53,426 nucleotides of DNA from JAWLDA01 sp041686855 (lineage in GTDB: Bacteria; Bacillota; Limnochordia; DTU080; RSA5). The translations under genes were made by a program, and so were the position numbers. The stretch covers positions 1-53,426 of the forward strand of contig JAWLDA010000022.1 of the NCBI GenBank assembly GCA_041686855.1. Direction: 5' to 3'. Shown here one piece after another: positions 43,024 through 51,355 of the stretch. A model generated the notes under the pieces. It made no database searches. It was not told the origin of the DNA and saw only the letters and a list, made by a program, of their open reading frames with translations. Numbering within the stretch: position 1 is the stretch's first letter; every line of letters starts with the position of its first letter.

Positions 43024-43209
43024 GATCGAATATGTACATCCAAGTGCCGCCAAAGGCGTTTCCTTGGAAGTCGTGCAGTTTCCAATGTCCGGAGATTGGA
43101 CGCTCTGATCTATACCATTCACTAGAATTCTTGATCAACTGGATGCTTACCCAAAAACCGTATGGGGAATCGCTTAACTTCAGCGGCTGAAACAGGGGCT
43201 GGTAACATC

Positions 43210-45543
43210 ATGAAAAGCATCGAAGGCCGAGCTCGAACCGTCCGAGAGCTTCTGGACGGGGCTAAATATACCATCGACTTCTACCAACGAGAATACGCAT
43301 GGCAGGAGCGTCAGGTTCGCGAACTTATTGACGACCTTACAGGCAAGTTCCTGGACTTCTACGAGTTCGATCACGCTCGCCATGAGGTAGAAGGTTACGG
43401 CCATTATTTTCTCGGCTCAATAGTCATAAGTCATAAACGCGGGCAACGATTTATTGTTGACGGACAGCAGCGTCTGACGACCCTTACGCTGCTTCTGATT
43501 TATCTCTACCACCTCCAAGAGGATCGAGATGATCGGGTTGATGTTCGTAATTTAGTGTATTCGGAGAAGTTTGGCCGTAAGAGCTTCAATCTTGACGTGC
43601 CCGAACGTACCGATGTGATGCAACGACTTCTTGATGACGAATCGGTCGATCTTAATGGAGAAAGCGAGTCGATTCATAACATCGCCGGCCGTTACACAAA
43701 TATTGCCGATCACTTCCCCGAGGAAATTTCGGATACCGCATTGCCCTACTTCGTCGACTGGTTACTGGAGAATGTGCATTTAGTGGAAATCGAAGCCTAT
43801 TCGGACGAGGATGCTTACACCATCTTCGAAACCATGAACGACCGAGGACTTTCGCTTAGCCTCCCCGATATGCTGAAAGGGTATGTTCTTGCCAACATTC
43901 GACACGAAAACGACCAACGATCCGTCAATGCTAAGTGGAAGACCCATATGCAGCGTCTCAAGGATCTCGGTGAGGAAGCGGATGTTGACTTCTTCAAGGA
44001 CTGGCTTCGAGCTCGCCATGCTGAAACAATTCGGCCCGGGCGAAAGGGTGCTGAAAACAGAGACTACGAACGAATCGGATCGGAATTTCACCGTTGGGTC
44101 CGTGATAATAAAGACACTCTCTGCCTAGGTGACTCTGATGCCTTTGTGCGCTTTGTTCAAAGAGACTTGAACTTTTACGCCCGTCAGTTTCACACCATAC
44201 GGCAAGCTGGACGATCATTGACGCCGGGATGGGAAGCCATTCGCTACAATGAGGACCGTGGATTCACACTGCAAACCCAAACACTTCTCGCCCCTCTGGC
44301 GCCTGATGATCCCCCTGAGACCGTAAAAAAGAAAGTAGCACTCGTAGCGGACTTCCTTGATATTTGGCTAGCTCGCCGTGTATGGAACTTCCGAACCATC
44401 GCTTACTCTTCGGTGAGGTACACACTCTTTCAGCTCACGCGCGATCTTCGGGATTGCGATGTGGAACATCTCTCTGAGTATCTTCAAAGCCAACTTGACG
44501 AGCAAGGTGAGAGCTTCGTTGGTGTACCGCGTTTTCGTCTACATAACCAAAATTACCGGCAAGTTCGCCATATTCTTGCTCGTCTTACACATTGGGTCGA
44601 CGTCCAGTGCGGACTCGTTTCTCATTTTGAAGATCTCATTTCTCAAGGCCGAGCCAGGCCGTTCGAAATCGAGCACATCTGGGCGGATCAATACGACCGG
44701 TTTGCTGACTTGTTTGCCCATCCAAGCGATTTTGAAGCGGAACGCAACCGCGTCGGGGGCCTTCTCTTGTTGCAGAGAGGTCTCAATCAAAGTCTTGGCG
44801 ACGCTCCGTATGAGGCAAAACGAAACGCTTATGTAAGCCACGGGCAAAACTTACTGGCCCGTAGCCTTCACCCACTGGCATACGAAAACAATCCCGCGTT
44901 TGCCAATTTTCGGGAAGAGACCGGGTTACCATTTCGACCTTATGACCACTTCGGTCCGGAAGAGCAAGCCGAACGTCAGGAATTGTACATCCGTATCGCC
45001 GAGTGGGTATGGAATCCGTCTCGACTCGACCTTGACGGTGAAAAACCCCCTGTTCCAGAACCCATTGGAGAACCGGAAGAAGCAACTTCCGACTCCCTTG
45101 ATCGCCCTGCTCGCCAAGAGGCGAGGCAGAAATTTTGGCGGGCCCTATTGAAGCATGCGAAGGAGCGCTCGGATCTCCATGCACGAATCTCACCGAGCCG
45201 CTATCATTGGATTGGCGCCCGACGTCACGGCCAATGGTGGAACTACAATGTACTTCAAGAAGAGACTCGGGCAGAACTCTACATAGACACCCCGGAACCA
45301 ACTGCTAATAAGGCACTCTTCGACGCTTTGGTTGCCCAACGAGATGTGATCGAAGCCGACTGCGGCCAAGAACTTTATTGGCAGCGTCTAGACGACAAAC
45401 GGGCCTGTCGCATAAGTCTTACGGTGTCGGGAGGGTGGGTGAATGATGCTACCTGGGCAGCCGCAATTGAGCAAGCCGTTGATGGGATGACGCGGCTCTA
45501 TGCGGCACTTTCGCCCAGAATTGTCGCGATTCGGGGGGAATGA
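43210..45543 (+). CDS. DUF262/DUF1524/DUF4268 restriction-type nuclease (GmrSD-like)
   Basis: A 777-residue protein with three parts. The N-terminal DUF262 ParB/Srx-like domain has YQREYAWQERQVRELIDDL and the DGQQRLTTLTLL motif near residue 81, an NTP-binding motif. A helical middle is followed by a DUF1524 HNH-like nuclease domain near 480-560 (FEIEHIWADQ, catalytic His). A C-terminal DUF4268 domain (about 640-777) has KFWRALLKHAKE and WQRLDDKRACRI. GmrSD-type proteins cut modified phage DNA in an NTP-dependent way, and this is a likely antiphage protein. ATG at 43210 is chosen by homology; the upstream in-frame ATG at 43162 adds 16 unrelated residues. The ribosome-binding site is weak (aggggc). 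It lies beside a CRISPR locus. Confidence 0.88.
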   Translation: MKSIEGRARTVRELLDGAKYTIDFYQREYAWQERQVRELIDDLTGKFLDFYEFDHARHEVEGYGHYFLGSIVISHKRGQRFIVDGQQRLTTLTLLLIYLYHLQEDRDDRVDVRNLVYSEKFGRKSFNLDVPERTDVMQRLLDDESVDLNGESESIHNIAGRYTNIADHFPEEISDTALPYFVDWLLENVHLVEIEAYSDEDAYTIFETMNDRGLSLSLPDMLKGYVLANIRHENDQRSVNAKWKTHMQRLKDLGEEADVDFFKDWLRARHAETIRPGRKGAENRDYERIGSEFHRWVRDNKDTLCLGDSDAFVRFVQRDLNFYARQFHTIRQAGRSLTPGWEAIRYNEDRGFTLQTQTLLAPLAPDDPPETVKKKVALVADFLDIWLARRVWNFRTIAYSSVRYTLFQLTRDLRDCDVEHLSEYLQSQLDEQGESFVGVPRFRLHNQNYRQVRHILARLTHWVDVQCGLVSHFEDLISQGRARPFEIEHIWADQYDRFADLFAHPSDFEAERNRVGGLLLLQRGLNQSLGDAPYEAKRNAYVSHGQNLLARSLHPLAYENNPAFANFREETGLPFRPYDHFGPEEQAERQELYIRIAEWVWNPSRLDLDGEKPPVPEPIGEPEEATSDSLDRPARQEARQKFWRALLKHAKERSDLHARISPSRYHWIGARRHGQWWNYNVLQEETRAELYIDTPEPTANKALFDALVAQRDVIEADCGQELYWQRLDDKRACRISLTVSGGWVNDATWAAAIEQAVDGMTRLYAALSPRIVAIRGE

Positions 45544-45575
45544 GAAGACGAGTAGCAGACCTTGTTCAGTAGTGG

Positions 45576-45641
45576 TGTCTTGCGTTCAACGTGCCAAACA
45601 GCAGGAATGCCGTCAATGAGAAGAGCGATATCGGGTACCGT
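45576..45641 (-). pseudogene. Probable HsdR (type I restriction) fragment
   Basis: A short minus-strand frame encodes TVPDIALLIDGIPAVWHVERK, which matches the pattern of the HsdR N-terminal nuclease domain (RPDIVLFVNGIPLVVIExK) at about half of its positions, with the catalytic-site E-x-K spacing kept. The rest of HsdR is absent on either side. I read it as the relic of a deleted restriction system. The 350-bp stretch 45544-45893 holds nothing else I can support. Confidence 0.4.
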
Positions 45642-45893
45642 GGGATCCGAGTTTACATCACGAGTGTGAAGTGGAGGAGGACGATGCGCGTTCAGGTGAA
45701 GGCTTTCCAATGGCTTGGTAATCAGCGAGTGGGCAGAACATATTCTCCTCCGCTTTTTCTAGGTGTCAAGGACGTGTTCTCGGCTTTCTTTGTCCTCTGA
45801 TCCAGCCAAATCAACTTACCTCTAATTCCTGAGACACTAAACCGGCGCGCGTCTCTTGTCACATCCCACCCGAGGGAACTGACTCGATTGAGC

Positions 45894-45925
45894 AGTTCAA
45901 ACGACGTGCCCGTGTAGGGCGCGGC
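45894..45925 (-). repeat. Degenerate leader-distal CRISPR repeat
   Basis: Aligned to the consensus it has about 24 of 32 matches, with acgtgcccgtgtagggcgc in place of the standard core. It is spaced exactly one spacer (33 bp) from the next repeat, which supports common descent and not chance. Confidence 0.7.
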
Positions 45926-46452
45926 CTGGGCGGTCACATTGCTTTTAAGCGGGCTTTTGTTTCAATCCGCGCGCCCGCGTGGGGCGCGACCATGCTCAAC
46001 TCTAGCAAGGAGGTGATCCAAGGTTTCAATCCACGCGCCCGCGTGGGGCGCGACTGTTGTCATCAACCTTAGGTTCTCCACCCTGAGTGTTTCAATCCAC
46101 GCGCCCGCGTGGGGCGCGACCGTCTCGACACTCACGCCACGCTCTCGACTTGTAGTTTCAATCCACGCGCCCGCGTGGGGCGCGACCGGCGAGACGCCGA
46201 TGCGCCGACCGGAGTTGTTGGTTTCAATCCACGCGCCCGCGTGGGGCGCGACAACAAGTCGTGCTCAAAGTAGAACCGGCGAAGGTGTTTCAATCCACGC
46301 GCCCGCGTGGGGCGCGACACGTGTACCGGCACGTCGGGCTTGTTGCCGATGACGTTTCAATCCACGCGCCCGCGTGGGGCGCGACTGGTGCAGGTTCGTC
46401 CTCGTCATCGACTCGTTAAAGTTTCAATCCATGCGCCCGCGTGGGGCGCGAC
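45894..46452 (-). CRISPR. Type I-C CRISPR array, 9 repeats and 8 spacers
   Basis: Repeats are 32 bp; on the plus strand they begin GTTTCAATCC and end GGGGCGCGAC, with the stem ACGCGCCCGCGTG. Starts are 45894 (degenerate), 45959, 46023, 46089, 46155, 46221, 46287, 46354 and 46421. Spacers are 33, 32, 34, 34, 34, 34, 35 and 35 bp. In the crRNA sense (minus strand) repeats end in ATTGAAAC, the usual I-C 5' handle, so transcription is leftward, away from cas2. The six interior repeats (46023-46354) are identical, the one at 45959 has A to G at plus position 45969, the one at 46421 has C to T at 46432, and the one at 45894 is about 75% identical, as expected at a leader-distal end. Confidence 0.97.
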
Positions 46453-46641
46453 AGCGGTACCGCAATACCGCGTTAGGAAAGGTTTTCTCGTAACGCATTT
46501 GCGAACCTCTTGAAATGTGTGGGTGTCACGCTTGCTGATGGTGGGCAACAAATAGCCAGAACGGTGATGTCAAGGGGATTTGCGAATGCCTAAGAAGTTG
46601 AGGGTGTGCTTAGGGTTCGCAGTGGAGGGTGAGATGAGTTA
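46453..46641 (-). promoter_or_regulatory. CRISPR leader
   Basis: 189 bp between the cas2 stop and the first repeat, with no gene. It contains a direct repeat atttgcgaa (46497-46505 and 46578-46586, 81 bp apart) and a minus-strand TTGACA (46568-46573), a possible -35. Its position beside cas2 and the less-decayed end of the array make it the leader. Confidence 0.7.
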
Positions 46642-46929
46642 TCAGGTAATTAGAATGCCTTCAGGGTCATAGGCTTCCCGAGTCCCTACATGTTCGACTC
46701 TCTTCCGCCAATTGTTACCCAGGTGGTAATAGCGGACACTATCCTTCTCCATATCGACAATGGATTCCAGTTTGTGCCTAAACTGCGCGAACTGAGCAGG
46801 ATCTAATAGGCACTCAAATACGGAATTCTGGACTCTTTGTCCGTAATCAACGCAGTGCTTTGCTACTTTTCTAAGGCGTCTTTGACCGTCGGGTGTTGTC
46901 GTGTTCACGTCATAAGTAATTAAGATCAT
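46642..46929 (-). CDS. cas2: Cas2, CRISPR adaptation endonuclease-fold protein
   Basis: A 95-residue ferredoxin-fold protein: MILITYDVNTTTPDG at the start with the conserved Asp, RLRKVAKHCVDYGQRVQNSVFEC in the middle and a VRYYHLGNN strand near the end. It forms the core of the Cas1-Cas2 spacer integrase, bridging two Cas1 dimers. ATG at 46929 is chosen by homology; the frame extends upstream over cas1 but without meaning. It is the last gene of the cas operon, 19 bases after cas1, and is followed by the leader. Confidence 0.95.
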   Translation of the reverse strand: MILITYDVNTTTPDGQRRLRKVAKHCVDYGQRVQNSVFECLLDPAQFAQFRHKLESIVDMEKDSVRYYHLGNNWRKRVEHVGTREAYDPEGILIT

Positions 46930-46948
46930 CACAAGTCTTGCACCGCCT

Positions 46949-47980
46949 TTACCGCCAAATAAATGGCGGGAATCCGTCGAGGTCTCCCCGTACATACCGA
47001 GCGAGTAACAGGGCTTGTGCATACGGAATAAGGCCAACTTCAATTTTCTCTTCAAGGTAGGGATGATGAATGGTCTTCTGTTTCCGCTTCTGCCAGGCGG
47101 CCAACACGGTTTTCCGTGTATCGTCATCCATTACGACCCCGCCGTTTTCGGATTTAGTAAAGCCCTTCGCTGTCACTTGTTTTCGATTGACTAACGATAG
47201 CGCGATTCGATCGGCAAGATAAGGCCGCAGTTCTTCCATGAGGTCTAATGCAAGGCTCGGTCGACCAGGGCGATCACGGTGCATGAATCCAACATATGGG
47301 TCGAGCCCAACGGTCTCCAACGCAGATTGAACGTCGTTGCGCAGCAATGTGTACAAAAACGAAAGCAATGCATTCAACTTGTCTTTCGGAGGCCTTCGAT
47401 TGCGACTTTCAAATCGAAATTCTGAGTCGGGCTCAAGAATTAGTTCGTTGAAGTGTGCGAAATAAACCTGCGCCGCTCTGCCCTCTACACCTCGCAATTG
47501 ATCAAGATTCGAAGAACGGACGACCATACGAATGCAATCTGTTAATTCGGAGACTGCTTGGTTAAGCCGGGTGGTGTGTACTGAATCTCCATGGTCCCTC
47601 AGGACACGCCGCAATACTGTCATGCAATTAGCGATCTTTGCCGCAATAAAACTTGAAACAATACTTGTACATATGGTGGTATCATCGGCAATTCGATACT
47701 GTTGGCGACGCAACAGAACGTTTCCCGTTGTTGGTCCAGACACACGTGCGAGAAACTTTCCGCGCTCCGTCAGAAAGGAAAGAGTAACCCCTGATTCTGC
47801 ACACAGATTCATAAGCCCCGGACTCGCGCCCACGTAATTGAAACACACAACACTTTCCAGTATGTGAATCGGAACTCGGGCTCGCTCTTCGTGTTCCACC
47901 CGGACAATGATATTTTGCCCATCGCGCGCGAGGTACGCTTCGGGAGTCGTCACATAAAGTACATTGAGAAGCTTTCGCAT
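46949..47980 (-). CDS. cas1: Cas1, CRISPR integrase (type I-C)
   Basis: A 343-residue spacer integrase. The N-terminal beta domain begins MRKLLNVLYVTTPEAYL, as in I-C Cas1 proteins. The catalytic helical domain carries GVEGRAAQVYF (metal Glu), DPYVGFMHRDRPGRPSLALDLMEELRP (metal His and an acidic residue). It inserts new spacers at the leader-proximal repeat together with Cas2 and is probably assisted by Cas4. ATG at 47980 is 4 bases after the cas4 stop, so the two are coupled. Confidence 0.96.
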   Translation of the reverse strand: MRKLLNVLYVTTPEAYLARDGQNIIVRVEHEERARVPIHILESVVCFNYVGASPGLMNLCAESGVTLSFLTERGKFLARVSGPTTGNVLLRRQQYRIADDTTICTSIVSSFIAAKIANCMTVLRRVLRDHGDSVHTTRLNQAVSELTDCIRMVVRSSNLDQLRGVEGRAAQVYFAHFNELILEPDSEFRFESRNRRPPKDKLNALLSFLYTLLRNDVQSALETVGLDPYVGFMHRDRPGRPSLALDLMEELRPYLADRIALSLVNRKQVTAKGFTKSENGGVVMDDDTRKTVLAAWQKRKQKTIHHPYLEEKIEVGLIPYAQALLLARYVRGDLDGFPPFIWR

Positions 47981-47984
47981 ACGC

Positions 47985-48662
47985 TCACCTCGTATGTTCG
48001 ATGTCTAAGTGGGTGCGTAGATACGTTTTCACGGTGCGCCTTCTACGCGTTAATTTAGGCACGCAGACATCTTTGAGAGAGCACAGATTGCATGGCACAC
48101 CCGCGGGCGCGAACGGTGTCGTGCCGCGCTCAAAGATTTCGTGCATTTCCCGAGCAAGAATGGCAACCCGCTCTCGGAGCTCGGGAGTAAACGAAACTCT
48201 GGTGCGGCGGCGGGGTTGCCCGTAAAAGAGACTTCCGGCGTTCACTTCTGTTTCAAGCATCTCTTCAAGACATATCGCTTGAGCACAGAGCTGGACTTCG
48301 TCTCTGTCGTCCGATTTTGCTTTGCCCCGCTTGTACTCAACGGGATGGGGTTGCCACACGCCATCACGATCTGTAAGAACTACACCCTTATCCGTCGCTC
48401 GATGATACTCAATTAGATCGGCGACGCCATAAAGGCCCAGCTCATAGGAGACAATTGGGATAGATCGCGCAATGATGACCTCGCCAATCGACTCAGAATG
48501 TGGTCCGGAGTGAACTTTCTCATGAAGGTGGTGTCCCTCCACGGTTCTAAGATTTTCGCTCCATTGTCGCTCAATATGAATCAGCGCCCACCGCCGGGGA
48601 CAAAAGGCGTAGTGTTGCAGCCCCGACAGCGGAAGCAGTGAATCTTCAGTGTAACGTACCAT
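47985..48662 (-). CDS. cas4: Cas4, Fe-S exonuclease of the adaptation complex
   Basis: A 225-residue RecB-like nuclease. It has GLQHYAFCPRRWALIHIE at the N-terminus (first cluster Cys), PVEYKRGK (nuclease Glu and Lys), CAQAICLEEM (QxxxY-like helix region) and a C-terminal CNLCSLKDVC supplying the remaining Fe-S cysteines. In type I-C systems Cas4 trims prespacers and helps select the PAM. The ATG at 48662 shares its A with the TAA of cas7 (TAATG), so translation is coupled. Confidence 0.95.
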   Translation of the reverse strand: MVRYTEDSLLPLSGLQHYAFCPRRWALIHIERQWSENLRTVEGHHLHEKVHSGPHSESIGEVIIARSIPIVSYELGLYGVADLIEYHRATDKGVVLTDRDGVWQPHPVEYKRGKAKSDDRDEVQLCAQAICLEEMLETEVNAGSLFYGQPRRRTRVSFTPELRERVAILAREMHEIFERGTTPFAPAGVPCNLCSLKDVCVPKLTRRRRTVKTYLRTHLDIEHTR

Positions 48663-49534
48663 TACGTTATCCGATCAATGACCCGTACCTCTGACGGAAT
48701 GTCCGAGTGATCTATCTGCACCTGGTAGTCGGCGTATTTGCGGGGGGGCAAGACGCCGTCCGGGCCCGTCACTCTCACGGTATCAAATAACCTTTGGGCG
48801 GATGAGTTACCGATTTTAGACGCGTGCTCAAAAATGACAAGACGGCGGCTCGCCATTTTCCCTCTTGACGCGGATCGGTCGTGATCGAACATGTTTTCGA
48901 GCGCTTCCCAAAAAAGCTCGAGATCGCCGGGAGAAAACCCGGTCTTCTCGGCCAAACTGGCGGATATGAACCCTTCCAAACGGTAAAGGGCGTACGGAAC
49001 GATGTGCTTGCGTCCCATCTCCCGGCTTTTCGTCTCCGCATCCTGCTCCGACGTCACGGCTACTCGAGTGATGGTCACTTCTTGTTGGATGATGGGATCA
49101 GTGCTGCGTGCGAACCCTAATTGAACCGGGCCGCGAACCTGTCCGCAGTTAATCTTGGTCGTCATTACTGCACCAAAGGTGCGGATGTCGAAAAAGTTCG
49201 CGCACATAAACCGAGTGAGTTCGAGCGCCTGTTGTTCGTCCTTTGGCAGCTTCTTGTCCACAGGTTCAATGTTCAGTGCGTCATAAGCTTTACGGTGTTG
49301 AGCATTGAGAACGACACCTTCCCGAACGTAAATGTCGAATCCTGGTTCGTTAGTCTTGACGGTCTCAACGTAGTTTCTGATCTTACGTTTGATTGCAACG
49401 TCTGTTACGAGTCCGTGGCTGGTTTCGGGATCGATCCGTGGGAGATTGCCGGCGTCGGGATCTCCATTAGGATTTCCGTTCTCCATATCGAAGAGGAGTA
49501 CAAACTCGTACCTATGTTCGATCGGATTGGCCAC
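48662..49534 (-). CDS. cas7: Cas7 (Csd2), Cascade backbone subunit
   Basis: A 290-residue RAMP-fold protein that coats the crRNA in the I-C Cascade. It has the diagnostic N-terminus EFVLLFDMENGNPNGDPDAGN, then DVAIKRKIRNYVE, and GAVMTTKINCGQVRGPVQLGFARS in the middle, all typical of Csd2. ATG at 49534 lies 6 bases after the cas8c stop. It appears intact and of normal length. Confidence 0.96.
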   Translation of the reverse strand: MANPIEHRYEFVLLFDMENGNPNGDPDAGNLPRIDPETSHGLVTDVAIKRKIRNYVETVKTNEPGFDIYVREGVVLNAQHRKAYDALNIEPVDKKLPKDEQQALELTRFMCANFFDIRTFGAVMTTKINCGQVRGPVQLGFARSTDPIIQQEVTITRVAVTSEQDAETKSREMGRKHIVPYALYRLEGFISASLAEKTGFSPGDLELFWEALENMFDHDRSASRGKMASRRLVIFEHASKIGNSSAQRLFDTVRVTGPDGVLPPRKYADYQVQIDHSDIPSEVRVIDRIT

Positions 49535-49540
49535 GTGAAA

Positions 49541-51355
49541 TCACTCTTTCGAATTAGATTTTTGGTAGAATGCTTGCCGTTGGTGATAGTACCCGAGCAT
49601 AAATAGTCCCTGATCCCCGGGACTTAAGTGCGAAGGAAAGTCGTCGAGCTCCGACACGATTCCTTCAATGAGTCTATCCGACACGCCCCCATACTCGGCC
49701 TTTACCACGTGATGTTGTACAAGGCGCAGTAGTTGAGGAAAGACCGCCCTCGGAGTCGCCGAAGCCGCTCCGAAGTAACGGTCTCGGATCGTCGCGTTGA
49801 GGCCGGGATTCGCTTCTTGCTGTACTTTCTCGAGTACCGCAAAGAGCCGCCCGAGGCGATACGCAGGGTTTGTGCTCTTTTCATCCAAACTCACCGTCAA
49901 CTTCACCTCCTGTGACACATCAAGCTCATTTAAGAGGCCGCTCTGCGACCGGGAACGCATGCGTCGAATGAGCGCGGCCTTGATCACCGCCGCTTGTACG
50001 TAACTCATTTCGCGGTCCGCGCGGATTCTTGCGATCATTGCGGTGTATAAGCCCTGTGGATACGGTTGGCCCGTGAGAACCGCCCGCATCAGACCGCCTC
50101 CGAGGAGGGGCGGAATTCGCTCTGGATCACGACGAGGGGCTGTTTCGATCAAGATCTCGCGAACCGAAATGAATTCGCTCTTGCGATAGTTTGGAGTGAC
50201 AATCGATAGATCTGCATGGTGGCTTGCGACTCGGTTTACCAGGTTGGCAACGGTATCAACGTGCCAGAATCGAACTGAGAGTCGGCTCGAATTAGGAGAA
50301 AGGCCAAGGACAAAAAACCGCGACTTTGAGTCGACGTGCATGGCGTCAAAGTCGATCTGCTGGCCGCGACGAACCCGGTCCAAGACGTCGTGAACAAGTC
50401 TTGTAGTCTCCAAGTCTTGTAGTGAGTCTTGTCTTGAGTCGATACTCTCACCTGACTCGTCGACACCGCGAAGATCAAACAGCTGAGCCAGAAGATTCTC
50501 TTCGCGCTCGCCGTTTTCGCGTTCCGACCAGAAAACGACAGTCGTACTTGAGTCGAGTTGTAAACGCTGCCTGCGCTCAGACAACATGTGATTAAGTACG
50601 GTTGTGTATCCAAAGGCGACGTCTTCGCTTAGAGGTGCGTTGAAATTTTGTCTCTTTCCATATGACGTGAATGCGTCCAAATTGAATGAAACCAAAGCGG
50701 CACCGGATGTTTGGGCTCCTCTGACGCCCTTTATACTGGGATGAATGCGGGCAATCGGTCCATACTCGCCGGTAACAAGGCATTGACCAGTTACCTGAGA
50801 AGAGGACCGGTTGCGGTGATTTAACCAGGCCGCTTTGACTTTGGGGCGGTCGTGTATGTAGCCGGGGTTCCCGTCCAACACTAAGACGATGTTCCCTCCC
50901 GCAAGGACGTCTTCCAGAACGGCAGAGAGTGAAGGGTGCTCTTTGACCATTGACGGATCCCATTTGGTAAAGTAATGGCAGACGGCTTGAGCGCCATCGT
51001 CATCGACGTCCTGCAGAATTTGAAGATGGAACTTCATACTTGTCTCAAACGCGAGTTTCGATCGATTGGGGTTTCCCTTCGAGTCATCGCCGATCATGTA
51101 CATGCTGTTGTCGCACAAGAAACACGGAGTCACCCCTTTACCAGCCCTTTTTGCCGGCTCGGGAACCTCCATGTCGACTGGGACCAGCCTCTTTCCCTTT
51201 TGGTCCGCGAGGGTGATTACCTCGAGCAATTCGCCGTCGAGAGATAAATTGAAGGCGAAACTCACTCGAGCCGTTGCAAAACCTGGTTTGGGTATTTTTG
51301 AATCGGAATGCTCGGCTAACGTCTTGTAATGGGCGTGGAGGGCGTCGATAATCAA
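49541..51355 (-). CDS. cas8c: Cas8c (Csd1), Cascade large subunit
   Basis: A 604-residue large subunit that recognises the PAM and holds the target. The N-terminus has VSFAFNLSLDGELLEV, VPEPAKRAGKGVTPCFLCDNS and FHLQILQDVDDD, matching Csd1 proteins, and the C-terminal part is helical (CSE2-like region; in I-C the small subunit is made from an internal start in this gene). The start is a TTG at 51355 that overlaps the cas5 stop as TTGA. It has a normal length for the family. Confidence 0.95.
   Translation of the reverse strand: MIIDALHAHYKTLAEHSDSKIPKPGFATARVSFAFNLSLDGELLEVITLADQKGKRLVPVDMEVPEPAKRAGKGVTPCFLCDNSMYMIGDDSKGNPNRSKLAFETSMKFHLQILQDVDDDGAQAVCHYFTKWDPSMVKEHPSLSAVLEDVLAGGNIVLVLDGNPGYIHDRPKVKAAWLNHRNRSSSQVTGQCLVTGEYGPIARIHPSIKGVRGAQTSGAALVSFNLDAFTSYGKRQNFNAPLSEDVAFGYTTVLNHMLSERRQRLQLDSSTTVVFWSERENGEREENLLAQLFDLRGVDESGESIDSRQDSLQDLETTRLVHDVLDRVRRGQQIDFDAMHVDSKSRFFVLGLSPNSSRLSVRFWHVDTVANLVNRVASHHADLSIVTPNYRKSEFISVREILIETAPRRDPERIPPLLGGGLMRAVLTGQPYPQGLYTAMIARIRADREMSYVQAAVIKAALIRRMRSRSQSGLLNELDVSQEVKLTVSLDEKSTNPAYRLGRLFAVLEKVQQEANPGLNATIRDRYFGAASATPRAVFPQLLRLVQHHVVKAEYGGVSDRLIEGIVSELDDFPSHLSPGDQGLFMLGYYHQRQAFYQKSNSKE

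Noticed and set aside
45831..45862. A possible tenth CRISPR repeat further from the leader
   Set aside because: Only about half of the positions match the repeat, close to what chance allows in GC-rich sequence, although the spacing (31 bp) is plausible.
45722..45937. A 71-codon minus-strand frame next to the array
   Set aside because: It runs into the degenerate CRISPR repeat and has no recognisable feature or ribosome-binding site.
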